Of a stretch of DNA of 64,000 nucleotides, positions 1-8,233 are shown piece by piece (the first letter of the stretch is position 1; each line of letters opens with the position of its first letter). Source of the DNA: Bacteriovorax sp. BAL6_X (GTDB lineage Bacteria; Bdellovibrionota; Bacteriovoracia; Bacteriovoracales; Bacteriovoracaceae); the NCBI RefSeq assembly GCF_000443995.1, contig NZ_AUMC01000003.1, positions 1-64,000 on the forward strand, read 5' to 3'. Position numbers and translations under genes: made by a program. Below the pieces are notes generated by a model, which saw nothing but the letters and a program-made list of their open reading frames with translations, was not told the DNA's origin and did not search any database.

Positions 1-22
1 ACTAAATTTTTGCTTAAATTTT

Positions 23-50
23 GGGGGTGATTTATCAATCACCCCTTTTT
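23..50 (+). terminator. Intrinsic terminator of a gene left of the window
   Basis: A perfect 9-bp stem (24-32 with 37-45, GGGGTGATT/AATCACCCC) has a 4-base loop and is followed directly by five T. It closes a plus-strand transcript whose gene lies outside the window, and it insulates the ribosomal operon. Confidence 0.88.
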
Positions 51-106
51 GTGCTCAATACATTAAATTGACGCGTAAAAAATATATGGCCTAGCGTAAA
101 AATAAT

Positions 107-136
107 TTGACAATAGGCCCAAAAAAACAGTAAAAG
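107..136 (+). promoter_or_regulatory. Candidate promoter of the S10 ribosomal operon
   Basis: TTGACA (107-112) lies 18 bases upstream of TAAAAG (131-136), about 30 bases before rpsJ. A second -35-like TTGACG occurs at 68-73 without a convincing -10. The inverted repeat GGCCTA (88-93)/TAGGCC (114-119) brackets the -35 box. The promoter is inferred from motif and position only. Confidence 0.4.
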
Positions 137-172
137 TCAGGTTCAACTTTTAAAATTGATAATAGGATGAGT

Positions 173-481
173 ATGAAAGCTTCTAAGTTAAGAATTAAAT
201 TACGCGCATATGATCACAAGCTTCTAGATAGCTCAGTTGATGAGATCGTACAAACAGCTAAAGAGACAGGCGCAAGAGTAGCGGGTCCAATCCCATTACC
301 AACTGAAATTAACAAGTTTACAGTTCTTAGAGGGCCTCACAAAGATAAAAAATCTCGTGAGCAGTTCGAAATGAGAACACACAAAAGACTAATTGATATT
401 GTAGATCCAACTCAGCAAACTGTTGATAGCCTAATGAAGTTAGATCTATCAGCTGGTGTTGACGTAGAGATCAAGTACTAG
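173..481 (+). CDS. rpsJ: 30S ribosomal protein uS10
   Basis: Small-subunit protein uS10 (102 aa) of the 30S head, which in many bacteria also acts as NusE in antitermination. The sequence has the typical [14 protein letters not shown]-like start, the central GPIPLPTE segment and the [11 protein letters not shown] loop. Two in-frame ATGs occur, at 167 and 173. I chose 173 because AGGA at 164-167 sits five bases before it, whereas it abuts the first ATG. It is the first gene of the S10 operon, immediately before rplC, as in most bacteria. No anomaly is seen. Confidence 0.96.
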   Translation: MKASKLRIKLRAYDHKLLDSSVDEIVQTAKETGARVAGPIPLPTEINKFTVLRGPHKDKKSREQFEMRTHKRLIDIVDPTQQTVDSLMKLDLSAGVDVEIKY

Positions 482-517
482 TATAAACGAAAAAAATTTT
501 TATTATTAACCATGCAT

Positions 518-541
518 GCATCTCTTGGAGAAGAGTGATGC
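518..541 (+). other. Hairpin in the rpsJ-rplC leader
   Basis: GCATC (518-522) pairs with GATGC (537-541), and the stem continues past one mismatch into CTT/GAG. It ends just before the GGAGG ribosome-binding site of rplC. It could tune translation of rplC, but no T-run follows, so it is not a terminator. Confidence 0.35.
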
Positions 542-553
542 TGTGGAGGCAAA

Positions 554-1228
554 ATGACAGAAGAAACTCAAGCAGTTGAGACTACTGCTACTGTATCGCT
601 TAACACTATCTATGGTGTAAAAGCTGGTATGACAAGAATCTTTGATGAAGCTGGGAACCACGTTCCAGTAACAGTTATCAAACTAATCCCTAACAAAGTT
701 ACACAAGTTAAAACTTTAGACAAAGACGGTTACGAAGCTTACCAAGTAGGTTACTACGAAAAAAGAGAGAAGCTTGTTAATAAGCCAACTCAAGGTCACC
801 TAAAAGCTGCTAACGTTGAAAATAACTTTGTAAAATTTGCAGAAGTTAGAACAGAAGGCGTTGATGCTGCTAACTTAGGTAAAGATCTATCTCTAGAGTC
901 ATTTGAAGCTTCTACATATGTTGATGTAACAGGAACATCTAAAGGTAAAGGTTTCCAAGGTCAGATGAAGCGTCACAACTTCAAAGGTGGACCTGCTACT
1001 CACGGTTCGAAATTCCACAGACGTGGTGGTTCGATCGGTAACAGAGCTACTCCTGGTAAAGTTTGGAAGAACAAAAGAATGCCTGGTCACATGGGTTGTG
1101 ACACAAAAACAATCCAAAACATCAAGGTTGTTGAAGTTAATCAAGATAAAGGATACATGCTACTTAAGGGATCAGTTCCTGGTTCAAAAAATGGTTTTGT
1201 AAGAATCGCAAAAGCACTTAAGAAGTAA
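554..1228 (+). CDS. rplC: 50S ribosomal protein uL3
   Basis: Large-subunit protein uL3 (224 aa), which binds 23S rRNA near the peptidyl-transferase centre and is needed early in 50S assembly. The diagnostic segments are GVKAGMTRIFDEAG near residue 21, VDVTGTSKGKGFQG, and the HGSKFHRRGGSIG and KRMPGHMG blocks of the central extension. A strong GTGGAGG site lies six bases before the ATG. The first 20 or so residues (Thr/Glu rich) extend beyond the usual uL3 N-terminus, which commonly begins close to the GVKAGMT segment. The gene lies in the S10 operon between rpsJ and rplD. Confidence 0.97.
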   Translation: MTEETQAVETTATVSLNTIYGVKAGMTRIFDEAGNHVPVTVIKLIPNKVTQVKTLDKDGYEAYQVGYYEKREKLVNKPTQGHLKAANVENNFVKFAEVRTEGVDAANLGKDLSLESFEASTYVDVTGTSKGKGFQGQMKRHNFKGGPATHGSKFHRRGGSIGNRATPGKVWKNKRMPGHMGCDTKTIQNIKVVEVNQDKGYMLLKGSVPGSKNGFVRIAKALKK

Positions 1229-1249
1229 TAGTAGACTGAGGTAATAGTT

Positions 1250-1867
1250 ATGAGTGATGTAACAGTATTAAATGCAAAATTAGAAGAAGCAGGAAAGCTT
1301 ACTACAAACGTAAGTCTTACTGCTGAAGATATTAACGTAGCGGCTGTACACCAAGTTGTTAAGGCTACTCTAGCGGGAAGAAGACAAGGTAATGCTTGTG
1401 TTAAAGGTCGTTCAGATGTTAGCGGTGGTGGAGCTAAGCCTTTTAAGCAAAAAGGTACAGGTAGAGCTAGACAAGGTTCAATTAGATCGTCTCTTATGGT
1501 AGGCGGGGGAACTGTTCACGGTCCAAGCCCTAGAAGCTATGTTCAAAAAGTTAACAAGAAAATGGCAAAGGTTGCAATTCAATCTGTACTTGCTGACAAA
1601 CTCCAAGCTGGAAAGTTGACAGTAGTAGATACAATTGAATCAACTGGAAAAACTAAAGATATGTACGCTCTATTAAATGGTAAGGGTTTACTTCCTGCTT
1701 TAGTAGTAACTGCTGATAAAAACTCACCAGCTCTTAGAGCAGTGAAGAACTTACAGTGGGGTAAAGGGATGGCCGTAGAAGGTTTCTCTGTATACGAAGC
1801 AGTAAAATTTGAAAACCTAGTTATCGAAAAGAGTGCATTAGAAACCCTATTAAGTAAGTTGGTGTAG
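1250..1867 (+). CDS. rplD: 50S ribosomal protein uL4
   Basis: Large-subunit protein uL4 (205 aa). Its long loop lines the exit tunnel, and in E. coli it represses its own S10 operon. The conserved loop GGGAKPFKQKGTGRARQGSI and the GGGTVHGP motif are present at about residues 61-90. The gene is spaced 21 bases after rplC and only three bases before rplW, so these genes are probably translationally coupled. No obvious E. coli-type S10 leader attenuator is visible upstream of rpsJ, so autoregulation cannot be assumed. Confidence 0.97.
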   Translation: MSDVTVLNAKLEEAGKLTTNVSLTAEDINVAAVHQVVKATLAGRRQGNACVKGRSDVSGGGAKPFKQKGTGRARQGSIRSSLMVGGGTVHGPSPRSYVQKVNKKMAKVAIQSVLADKLQAGKLTVVDTIESTGKTKDMYALLNGKGLLPALVVTADKNSPALRAVKNLQWGKGMAVEGFSVYEAVKFENLVIEKSALETLLSKLV

Positions 1868-1870
1868 ATT

Positions 1871-2161
1871 ATGGCGACGTTAGAAAATGTATTAAAGAAA
1901 CCACTTATCACTGAAAAGACTTCTGTTGCTACAGATAACGAAAACCGTTTTGGTTTCGTTGTAGATCTTAAGGCAAACAAGCATCAAATTAAGAATGCAG
2001 TTGAAGCTCTATATGATGTGAAAGTTTTAAATGTAAAGACAAACATTACTCCAGGTAAAGTTAAAAGAGCTGGTAAGGGTGTTAAAAAGACTAGTAAATT
2101 CAAGAAAGCTTTCGTTCAATTAGCGGAAGGTCAAAAGATTGAATTTTTTAAAGGTGTTTAA
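1871..2161 (+). CDS. rplW: 50S ribosomal protein uL23
   Basis: Large-subunit protein uL23 (96 aa) located at the tunnel exit, where it serves as docking site for trigger factor and SRP. It begins with the family hallmark KKPLITEKTS and carries the VDLKANKHQIKNAVEALYDVKV block. The C-terminal GKGVKKTSKFKKAFVQL matches the family end. It follows rplD with a three-base gap and precedes rplB by 19 bases, the standard S10 order. Length is normal. Confidence 0.97.
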   Translation: MATLENVLKKPLITEKTSVATDNENRFGFVVDLKANKHQIKNAVEALYDVKVLNVKTNITPGKVKRAGKGVKKTSKFKKAFVQLAEGQKIEFFKGV

Positions 2162-2180
2162 CTAGTTAGCTGAGGAAATT

Positions 2181-3005
2181 ATGGGTATTAAAAGATTTAA
2201 ACCAACAACTCCTTCACTAAGAAAGATGCAAGTCGTAAATAGTGATGAGTTAACAAAAGGTGTAAAGCCAGTTAAAGGCCTTACAGCTGTTAAGAAAAAT
2301 TTTGCAGGTAGAAATAACGCTGGTCGCATCACTGTTAGACACAGAGGTGGCGGTGTTAAGAGAAGATACAGAATTATCGATTTCAAAAGAAATAAAACAG
2401 ATATCCCTGCAACTGTTCAAGCGATCTCTTATGATCCAAACAGAACTTGTAATATTGCACTTATCGCATACCTAGATGGTGAGAAAAGCTACATTTTAGC
2501 TCCTCTTGGTCTAAAGGTTGGAGATAAGGTAATCGCGTCTGCAGATGCAGATATTAAAGTAGGAAATGCTAAGAAGCTTAAGGACATTCCAGTAGGTACT
2601 CTTGTACACAATGTTGAAATGTATCCTGGAGCTGGTGGTCAGCTAGCACGTTCTGCAGGTTCTTACGTTCAAATTATGGCAAAAGAGGGTAAATTCGCAC
2701 TTCTTAGAATGCCATCAGGTGAACTTAGAAAAGTTGAAGTTAGTTGTGTAGCTACAATTGGTCAGGTTGGTAATCTTGATCATGAGAAACGTAACATTGG
2801 TAAAGCTGGTCGTAAAAGAAAGCTTGGTTTTAGACCAACTGTTCGTGGTGTTGCTATGAACCCAGTTGATCACCCACACGGTGGTGGTGAAGGTAGAACT
2901 TCAGGTGGACGTCATCCAGTTTCACCATGGGGAACACCAGCTAAGGGTTACAAGACAAGAACTAATAAGAGAACTGATAAGTTCATCGTTAAGAGAAGAA
3001 AGTAG
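2181..3005 (+). CDS. rplB: 50S ribosomal protein uL2
   Basis: Large-subunit protein uL2 (274 aa), required for subunit association and peptidyl-transferase activity. It starts with the typical [11 protein letters not shown] motif, contains [17 protein letters not shown], and has the conserved HPHGGGEGR loop from about residue 231, whose histidine is the functionally important one in E. coli. The C-terminus [13 protein letters not shown] is canonical. The ribosome-binding site GAGGAAATT is just upstream. Length and order in the S10 operon are normal. Confidence 0.98.
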   Translation: MGIKRFKPTTPSLRKMQVVNSDELTKGVKPVKGLTAVKKNFAGRNNAGRITVRHRGGGVKRRYRIIDFKRNKTDIPATVQAISYDPNRTCNIALIAYLDGEKSYILAPLGLKVGDKVIASADADIKVGNAKKLKDIPVGTLVHNVEMYPGAGGQLARSAGSYVQIMAKEGKFALLRMPSGELRKVEVSCVATIGQVGNLDHEKRNIGKAGRKRKLGFRPTVRGVAMNPVDHPHGGGEGRTSGGRHPVSPWGTPAKGYKTRTNKRTDKFIVKRRK

Positions 3006-3017
3006 TAGGAGATTAAT

Positions 3018-3302
3018 ATGGCCCGTTCATTAAAAAAAGGTCCATTTGTTGATATTAGCTTAATGAAAAAAGCTCTACAAATGCAAGAAGAAGGTAACAA
3101 AGGTAACAAAGTGATCAAGACATGGTCTAGAAGATCGACAATTGTTCCTGAGTTCATCGGACTTACTTTTGCCGTTCACAACGGTAAGAAATTCATACCG
3201 GTTTATGTAACTGATAATATGATTGGACATAAATTAGGTGAATTTGCACTAACTAGAACATACTTTGGTCACGGTGCAGATAAAAAAGCTAAGAAAAGAT
3301 AG
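3018..3302 (+). CDS. rpsS: 30S ribosomal protein uS19
   Basis: Small-subunit head protein uS19 (94 aa), which works with uS13 at the A-site finger region. It begins [11 protein letters not shown], and has [14 protein letters not shown] and the C-terminal [15 protein letters not shown], all family hallmarks. A TAGGAG ribosome-binding site precedes the ATG. It lies between rplB and rplV as usual. Confidence 0.98.
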   Translation: MARSLKKGPFVDISLMKKALQMQEEGNKGNKVIKTWSRRSTIVPEFIGLTFAVHNGKKFIPVYVTDNMIGHKLGEFALTRTYFGHGADKKAKKR

Positions 3303-3333
3303 TTAAGTTAGAGTTGAATAAGGAGAAGGTCAG

Positions 3334-3669
3334 ATGGCCATTACAGTTAGAAACAGTAGAGTTGGTATCGCACCAAGAAAAGTAAGACAGGTTTGCGATC
3401 TAATCAGAAAGAAGAAAGCTTCTGAGGCGCTTAGAATCTTACGCTTCCAAGAGAAGAAAGAAATTGCACTTGTTTTAACAAAATTAATTAATAGTGGATT
3501 AGCTATCGCAGCTGATTCTGAAAAGTATGACTTAGATAACCTAGTTATCGGTACGATTAAAGCTGACGAAGGTCCAACTTTAAAACGTATTCAGCCAAGA
3601 GCTCAAGGTCGTGCGTTCAGAATTAGAAAAAGAACTAGTCACATAACAGTAGAACTAAAAGAAGCATAG
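3334..3669 (+). CDS. rplV: 50S ribosomal protein uL22
   Basis: Large-subunit protein uL22 (111 aa), whose beta-hairpin reaches into the exit tunnel beside uL4 and is a known site of macrolide resistance changes. The SPRKVR-like motif is present as APRKVRQVCDLIR, and the tunnel hairpin as LKRIQPRAQGRAFRIRKRTS. A strong AAGGAGAAGG site lies upstream. The gene is spaced eight bases from rpsC. No loop deletion is apparent. Confidence 0.97.
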   Translation: MAITVRNSRVGIAPRKVRQVCDLIRKKKASEALRILRFQEKKEIALVLTKLINSGLAIAADSEKYDLDNLVIGTIKADEGPTLKRIQPRAQGRAFRIRKRTSHITVELKEA

Positions 3670-3677
3670 GATAAATT

Positions 3678-4307
3678 ATGGGACAAAAAGTACATCCATA
3701 CGGTTTTAGATTAGGTTATATTAAGTCATGGCATTCAAACTGGTTTGCTAACGATAGAGAATACGGTGAGACTCTTCACGAAGATCTAGCGATTAGAAAC
3801 TATATTGAAAAGAACATGAAAAATGCTTCTGTAGCTAATATCGAATTATCAAGAACTTCAAACCAGGTTAAGGTTACTGTTTATACAGCTAAGCCAGGTG
3901 TTGCTATTGGTAAAAAAGGTGCAGGAATTGAGAAAATTAGAAACGACCTTAAGAAACTAACTAAAGGTACACTAATCTTCAATATCGCAGAAGTTAAGAG
4001 ACCAGATGCAGAAGCTAAGTTAATTGCGGAAAACATTGCAGGTCAGCTTGAAAAACGTGTAGCTTTCAGAAGAGCAATGAAGAAAGTTATGCAGTCAGCA
4101 TTCAGAGCTGGTGTTAAAGGTATCCGTGTTAGAACAGCAGGACGTCTTGGCGGAGCTGAGATGGCAAGAGCTGAAGGTTATACAGAAAGAAAAGTTCCAC
4201 TACATACTCTTAGAGCAGACATTGATTACAATACTGCTGAAGCTCACACTACATACGGTGTTATCGGTGTAAAAGTTTGGGTTTACAAAGGTGAGATCTA
4301 TAAGTAG
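3678..4307 (+). CDS. rpsC: 30S ribosomal protein uS3
   Basis: Small-subunit protein uS3 (209 aa) at the mRNA entry channel. The N-terminal GQKVHPYGFRLGYIKSWHSNWFA signature is followed by a KH domain with its GKKGAG loop (near residues 79-84) and by the C-terminal GAEMARAEGYTERKVPLHTLRADIDY block. The protein is slightly shorter than E. coli uS3 (233 aa) because the basic C-terminal tail is absent, as in many other phyla. It is part of the S10 operon. Confidence 0.98.
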   Translation: MGQKVHPYGFRLGYIKSWHSNWFANDREYGETLHEDLAIRNYIEKNMKNASVANIELSRTSNQVKVTVYTAKPGVAIGKKGAGIEKIRNDLKKLTKGTLIFNIAEVKRPDAEAKLIAENIAGQLEKRVAFRRAMKKVMQSAFRAGVKGIRVRTAGRLGGAEMARAEGYTERKVPLHTLRADIDYNTAEAHTTYGVIGVKVWVYKGEIYK

Positions 4308-4346
4308 TCGGAAATTCATTAGTGAATTTATTTTATTGAGGTAAAT

Positions 4347-4766
4347 ATGTTAAGTCCAAAGAAAGTAAAGTGGCGTAAGCAGCAGAAAGGAAGAATGAAG
4401 GGTAAGGCGAACCGTGGAAATACTATCACGTTCGGTGAATTTGCTATACAAGCCCTATCATGTGGGTATATAACTAACCGTCAAATTGAAGCTGCCCGTA
4501 TTGCAATGACAAGAAAGATCAAAAGAGGTGGTAATGTTTGGATCAAAATCTTCCCAGATAAGGTCCTTACTAAGAAGCCGGCTGAAGTTCGTATGGGGAA
4601 AGGTAAAGGTTCTCCAGATTCTTGGGTTGCAGTAGTAAAACCAGGAAGAGTAATGTTTGAAATCAAGCACATCGATCCTGAGCTAAGTAAACAAGCACTT
4701 AAGCTTGCAATGTATAAACTACCTGTAAAGACTAGAATTATTTCTAGAGAGCAGCAGGAACTTTAA
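4347..4766 (+). CDS. rplP: 50S ribosomal protein uL16
   Basis: Large-subunit protein uL16 (139 aa), which contacts A- and P-site tRNA and is added late in assembly. It carries the initial [11 protein letters not shown] segment, [14 protein letters not shown], the [29 protein letters not shown] region and the GRVMFEI strand. A TTGAGG site lies upstream. The 39-base gap after rpsC contains a small AT-rich inverted repeat (AATTCATTAGTGAATT), which may be a weak hairpin. Confidence 0.97.
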   Translation: MLSPKKVKWRKQQKGRMKGKANRGNTITFGEFAIQALSCGYITNRQIEAARIAMTRKIKRGGNVWIKIFPDKVLTKKPAEVRMGKGKGSPDSWVAVVKPGRVMFEIKHIDPELSKQALKLAMYKLPVKTRIISREQQEL

Positions 4767-4783
4767 ATCGTTAAGAGGAAGTT

Positions 4784-4981
4784 ATGCAAAAGTTAGAGTA
4801 CAAAGATATAAGCGGTTTAAGCGGTAAAGAAATTGATGCAAAAGTAGTTGAAATGAGAAGAGCTATCTTTGATATCAACATGTCAAAAACGACAAGTGGA
4901 ATCGAGAAGCCTCATGAGCTAAAACTTGCAAAAAAGAATATTGCTAAATTATTAACAGCAAAAAATGCTAAAGGTGAGTAA
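4784..4981 (+). CDS. rpmC: 50S ribosomal protein uL29
   Basis: Large-subunit protein uL29 (65 aa), a two-helix protein next to uL23 at the tunnel exit. The family pattern is visible as a short acidic first helix (LSGKEIDAKVVEMRRAIFDI) and the second helix KPHEL-like stretch ending KNIAKLLTAKNAK. An AAGAGGAAG site precedes the ATG. It is separated by two bases from rpsQ. Confidence 0.95.
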   Translation: MQKLEYKDISGLSGKEIDAKVVEMRRAIFDINMSKTTSGIEKPHELKLAKKNIAKLLTAKNAKGE

Positions 4982-4983
4982 CC

Positions 4984-5232
4984 ATGAGTACAAATACGTT
5001 TAAGAGAAAGCTAGATGGTGTAGTTGTTTCTGTAAAGAATGAAAACACAGTTGTTGTGAATGTTGCTAGACGTTTCAAGCACCCTGTTTACAGCAAATTC
5101 GTTACAAAAACTAAAAAGTACCACGCTCATAACGTAAGTTTAGAAGCGAATCTAGGTGACAATGTAACAATTATTGAAAGTAAACCTTATTCAAAACTCA
5201 AAAAGTGGGAACTGTTAAAGGTAAATAAGTAG
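4984..5232 (+). CDS. rpsQ: 30S ribosomal protein uS17
   Basis: Small-subunit protein uS17 (82 aa), an OB-fold primary 16S rRNA binder. It has the RKLDGVVVSVKNENTVVV start, the RRFKHPVYSKFVTKTKKYHAHN block and the NLGDNVTIIESKPYSKLKKWEL end. It is the last gene of the S10 group in E. coli order. Its stop codon is the first base triplet of the terminator-like hairpin at 5230-5251. Confidence 0.97.
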   Translation: MSTNTFKRKLDGVVVSVKNENTVVVNVARRFKHPVYSKFVTKTKKYHAHNVSLEANLGDNVTIIESKPYSKLKKWELLKVNK

Positions 5233-5251
5233 GGCTTGATAAGCCTATTTT
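5230..5251 (+). terminator. Terminator-like hairpin at the S10/spc operon boundary
   Basis: The stem TAGG-CTT (5230-5237, one bulged G) pairs with AAGCCTA (5241-5247) around a GAT loop, and four T follow. It overlaps the rpsQ stop codon and ends 11 bases before the rplN start. It is probably a partial terminator or attenuator, since spc genes follow directly without an obvious strong promoter. Confidence 0.55.
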
Positions 5252-5262
5252 AGGAGTTAGTA

Positions 5263-5631
5263 ATGATCCAAATGCAAACTAAGTTAGAAGTTGCTGATAA
5301 CTCTGGAGCTAAAGAAGTAAAGTGTATCAAGGTTCTTGGTGGTTCAAAAAGAATGAACGCGAATCTTGGTGACATTATTGTTGTAGCAGTTCAGCAAGCA
5401 CTACCAGGTGGAAAAATTAAAAAGGGTGATGTTAAAAAAGCGGTTATCGTTAGAACAAAATACCCTATTAGAAGAGACGATGGTTCATACATCAGATTTG
5501 ATAAGAACAGCGTTGTAATACTAAATAATAACAATGAACCAGTAGGGACACGTATTTTTGGTCCTGTTGCGAGAGAGTTAAGAAACAAGAGCTTTACGAA
5601 GATCTGTTCTTTAGCGCCAGAAGTTCTTTAA
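5263..5631 (+). CDS. rplN: 50S ribosomal protein uL14
   Basis: Large-subunit protein uL14 (122 aa), which forms inter-subunit bridges and is the docking site of RsfS. It begins [17 protein letters not shown], contains the IKVLGGS strand, GGKIKKGDV and the [20 protein letters not shown] block, and ends with [19 protein letters not shown], all canonical. A TAGGAG site lies upstream. It is the first gene of the spc group in the classical E. coli order. Confidence 0.98.
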   Translation: MIQMQTKLEVADNSGAKEVKCIKVLGGSKRMNANLGDIIVVAVQQALPGGKIKKGDVKKAVIVRTKYPIRRDDGSYIRFDKNSVVILNNNNEPVGTRIFGPVARELRNKSFTKICSLAPEVL

Positions 5632-5653
5632 TCAAAGGTTCAGTGAGGAAGTT

Positions 5654-5965
5654 ATGCAAAAGCTAAAAGTTAATGATAATGTTGTAGTTTTAACAGGTAA
5701 AGACAGAGGCAAAACTGGTGAAGTTAAGAAAATTAACTTCAAGACCAAAGTTGTTTATGTTGGTGGTGTTAATCTAGTAAAAAAAGCAATTAAACCAACT
5801 CAAGAGAACCCAGCTGGTGGTATCGTAGACATCGAAGCACCTCTTAACATCTCAAATGTTGCTGTTGTTAGCCCAAAAACAAAAAAGGCTACAAGAGTAA
5901 GGATTGAAGAAAAAGATGGTAAGAAGGTTAGAGTCGCTGTGTCTTGTGGATCAGTACTGAGTTAA
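5654..5965 (+). CDS. rplX: 50S ribosomal protein uL24
   Basis: Large-subunit protein uL24 (103 aa), an assembly initiator that binds the 5' end of 23S rRNA. The KOW motif is visible as [20 protein letters not shown], followed by [33 protein letters not shown]. An AGTGAGGAAG site precedes the ATG. The stop codon is 14 bases before the rplE start. Confidence 0.97.
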   Translation: MQKLKVNDNVVVLTGKDRGKTGEVKKINFKTKVVYVGGVNLVKKAIKPTQENPAGGIVDIEAPLNISNVAVVSPKTKKATRVRIEEKDGKKVRVAVSCGSVLS

Positions 5966-5979
5966 GGATAGAGGCAAAA

Positions 5980-6519
5980 ATGAGCAGATTCAGAAAACTA
6001 TATAATGACGAAATTAAAAATAAAATGACTGAGAAGTTTGGTTATAAGAATGTTAACCAAATTCCTAAGCTAGAAAAGATAGTAGTTAACTGTTGTACAA
6101 GAGACGCAGTAACTAACTCTAAAGTTGTTCAGTCGATTGTTAACGATCTTGGTACTATTACTGGTCAAAAGCCAGTTGTAGCTAAAGCTAGAAAATCTGT
6201 TGCTGGTTTCAAGGTAAGAGAAGGTATGGCCTTAGGTGCTAATGTTACTCTTCGTGGTGATAGAATGTACGAATTCCTTGATAGACTTGTTAACATCACT
6301 CTTCCAAGAGTTCGTGACTTTAGAGGTGTTTCTTCTAAAGGATTTGATGGAAAAGGTAACTATACTTTAGGTTTAAAAGAGCAGATTATTTTCCCTGAAA
6401 TTTCTTACGATCAAATTGATAAAGTAAGAGGTCTAGGAATCTCAATCGTAACTACTGCTGGAAACAACGAAGAAGGTAGAGAACTACTAAACCTTTTTGG
6501 TATGCCTTTTAACAAGTAA
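5980..6519 (+). CDS. rplE: 50S ribosomal protein uL5
   Basis: Large-subunit protein uL5 (179 aa), which binds 5S rRNA and contacts the P-site tRNA. The diagnostic blocks are [46 protein letters not shown] and the closing [12 protein letters not shown]. The open frame extends upstream to 5944, but ATG 5980 follows a GAGG site and yields the exact family length and start ([10 protein letters not shown]), so I chose it. The long version would overlap rplX. Confidence 0.97.
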   Translation: MSRFRKLYNDEIKNKMTEKFGYKNVNQIPKLEKIVVNCCTRDAVTNSKVVQSIVNDLGTITGQKPVVAKARKSVAGFKVREGMALGANVTLRGDRMYEFLDRLVNITLPRVRDFRGVSSKGFDGKGNYTLGLKEQIIFPEISYDQIDKVRGLGISIVTTAGNNEEGRELLNLFGMPFNK

Positions 6520-6533
6520 TTGAGGATAATGTA

Positions 6534-6839
6534 ATGGCTAGAAAAGCGAAAATTGAAAGTAACAAGAAAAGAGCTAAGCTTGCTGAAAAATACGGTACTT
6601 TAAGAAAAGAACTTAAAGCTGCTATTATCAACGAGAATCTATCTGATGAAGAAAGATTTGAAGCGATGATTAAGCTACAGAAGCTACCAAGAAATTCAGC
6701 TGCAATTAGAGTTAGAAATAGATGTGAATTAACTGGGCGTCCACGTGCTTTCTACAGAAAGTTCAGACTATCAAGAATTCAATTTAGAGAGTTAGCACTT
6801 AGAGGAATGATCCCTGGTGTAACTAAGTCAAGCTGGTAA
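6534..6839 (+). CDS. rpsN: 30S ribosomal protein uS14, zinc-free long form
   Basis: Small-subunit head protein uS14 (101 aa). It is the long, zinc-independent type: the position of the usual CXXC ribbon reads [16 protein letters not shown] with a single cysteine. The C-terminal [23 protein letters not shown] is canonical. It lies between rplE and rpsH as in most bacteria. Only this single copy is in the window, so zinc-regulated paralogue switching cannot be judged. Confidence 0.97.
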   Translation: MARKAKIESNKKRAKLAEKYGTLRKELKAAIINENLSDEERFEAMIKLQKLPRNSAAIRVRNRCELTGRPRAFYRKFRLSRIQFRELALRGMIPGVTKSSW

Positions 6840-6858
6840 TGGTTGAGGAGACGAAATT

Positions 6859-7242
6859 ATGATGACTGATCCTATTGCAGATATGTTAACAAGAATTAGA
6901 AATGCAATTAATGCTGGACACGATAGAGTGGAATTTCCAGCTTCAAAAATGAAAGCAGGTGTTTGTAAAGTTATGAAAGACGAAGGTTATATTCGTTCAT
7001 TCAAAATTATTGCAAAGAGCCAATCAGATATTAGAATCAAAGTATTACTTAAAGACGACGCTATCGTAGGTCTTGAGAGAGTATCTAAACCAGGTCTTAG
7101 ACAGTACCGTGGTTATAAGGACATCTCTAGAGTTATTAGTGGTCTTGGTACTTCAATCCTATCAACTTCTAAAGGAATTATTTCTGATAGAGAAGCGAGA
7201 GCGACTAAAGTTGGTGGTGAAGTAATCTGTAATATTTGGTAG
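6859..7242 (+). CDS. rpsH: 30S ribosomal protein uS8
   Basis: Small-subunit protein uS8 (127 aa), a central-domain 16S rRNA binder that represses the spc operon in E. coli. It begins MTDPIADMLTRIRNA and ends with GLGTSILSTSKGIISDREARATKVGGEVICNIW, both hallmarks. Two adjacent ATG codons (6859, 6862) are possible. TTGAGGAGA upstream suits either. Order and length are normal. Confidence 0.97.
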   Translation: MMTDPIADMLTRIRNAINAGHDRVEFPASKMKAGVCKVMKDEGYIRSFKIIAKSQSDIRIKVLLKDDAIVGLERVSKPGLRQYRGYKDISRVISGLGTSILSTSKGIISDREARATKVGGEVICNIW

Positions 7243-7255
7243 TAGGGAGCGAGTA

Positions 7256-7792
7256 ATGTCACGTGTAGGAAAAAACCCGGTAGTAGTTCCTGAGAAAGTT
7301 CAGGTTACAATAAATGGTACAAATGTATCAGTTAAAGGACCTAAAGGTGAGCTAGAGTACACTTTCAATGATAGAGTGACTTTTGCACAAGAAGGTAATG
7401 AGATTAAAGTAAATCCAGTTGATGAGTCTAAAAAGTCTCGTGCAATGTGGGGAACAGCAAGACAAATCGTTTTCAATATGGTAACTGGTGTTACTGATGG
7501 ATTTGTTAGAAAGCTAGAGTTCAACGGTGTTGGTTATAAGGCAGCTGTTAGTGGGAATACACTAACTCTTAACCTTGGTTATTCTCACCCGATTGACTAT
7601 GTTCTTCCTGAAGGTGTAGCAGCTAAAGTTGCTGGTAAAGAAATCGAACTTACTGGTTCGAACAAAGAACTAGTTGGATTTGCTGCTGCAAAGATCCGTT
7701 CATTCAGACCACCTGAACCATACAAAGGTAAAGGTGTTAAATACGCTGAAGAGACAATCGTAAGAAAAGCTGGTAAATCTGGCGGTAAGTAA
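7256..7792 (+). CDS. rplF: 50S ribosomal protein uL6
   Basis: Large-subunit protein uL6 (178 aa), located near the factor-binding stalk. It starts MSRVGKNPVVVPEKVQV and shows the duplicated fold, with NMVTGVTDGFVRKLEFNGVGYKAAV in the middle and the end block FAAAKIRSFRPPEPYKGKGVKY. TAGGGAG precedes the ATG. It is followed by a 54-base gap that contains the hairpin at 7812-7828. Confidence 0.98.
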   Translation: MSRVGKNPVVVPEKVQVTINGTNVSVKGPKGELEYTFNDRVTFAQEGNEIKVNPVDESKKSRAMWGTARQIVFNMVTGVTDGFVRKLEFNGVGYKAAVSGNTLTLNLGYSHPIDYVLPEGVAAKVAGKEIELTGSNKELVGFAAAKIRSFRPPEPYKGKGVKYAEETIVRKAGKSGGK

Positions 7793-7811
7793 TAAATAGT
7801 AGCCTGAGAAT

Positions 7812-7828
7812 GGCCCGCAGTGAGGGCC
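7812..7828 (+). other. Hairpin between rplF and rplR
   Basis: GGCCC (7812-7816) pairs with GGGCC (7824-7828) around a 7-base loop in the unusually long rplF-rplR gap. No T-run follows, so it is not a terminator. It ends shortly before the GTGAGGAG ribosome-binding site of rplR, where it could affect translation or mRNA processing. Confidence 0.4.
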
Positions 7829-7846
7829 TAGGGTGAGGAGTTAAAA

Positions 7847-8224
7847 ATGATTAGAAAGCCTTATGGTAAAGCTGGTAAAGCAAGTACAGCTAGAAAAATT
7901 AGAAGAAAACTTGCTATCCGTAAGAAAGTTAACGGAACTGCTGAGAGACCTCGTCTATCAGTTAACCGCACAAACAAGCACATCACTGTTCAAGTAATTG
8001 ACGATGTTGCTAATAAGACACTTTTTAGTGTTCAAACTTATGGTAAAAATGCTGTTGAAGGAAAAAGCAATGTTGCTGGTGCAACGCTAGTTGGGACAAA
8101 ACTTGCTGAAAACCTAAAGTCTAACAATATTTCAACTGCTGTATTCGACAGAAACGGACTTAGATACCATGGTGTAATCAAGGCTGTTGTTGAAGCTGCT
8201 AGAGAAAATGGAATTCAAATTTAG
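7847..8224 (+). CDS. rplR: 50S ribosomal protein uL18
   Basis: Large-subunit protein uL18 (125 aa), one of the three 5S rRNA-binding proteins. It carries the basic N-terminal tail, then RRKLAIRKKVNGTAERPRLSVNRTNKHITVQVIDD, and the closing VFDRNGLRYHGVIKAVVEAARENGI. A GTGAGGAG site lies upstream. It follows rplF and precedes rpsE by nine bases. Confidence 0.97.
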   Translation: MIRKPYGKAGKASTARKIRRKLAIRKKVNGTAERPRLSVNRTNKHITVQVIDDVANKTLFSVQTYGKNAVEGKSNVAGATLVGTKLAENLKSNNISTAVFDRNGLRYHGVIKAVVEAARENGIQI

Positions 8225-8233
8225 GAGTAAGTG

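Noticed and set aside
899-1144. Minus-strand open frame inside rplC, and similar frames in other ribosomal and dnaK/dnaJ genes
   Set aside because: They are antisense shadows of highly conserved genes with no start signals and no recognisable product.
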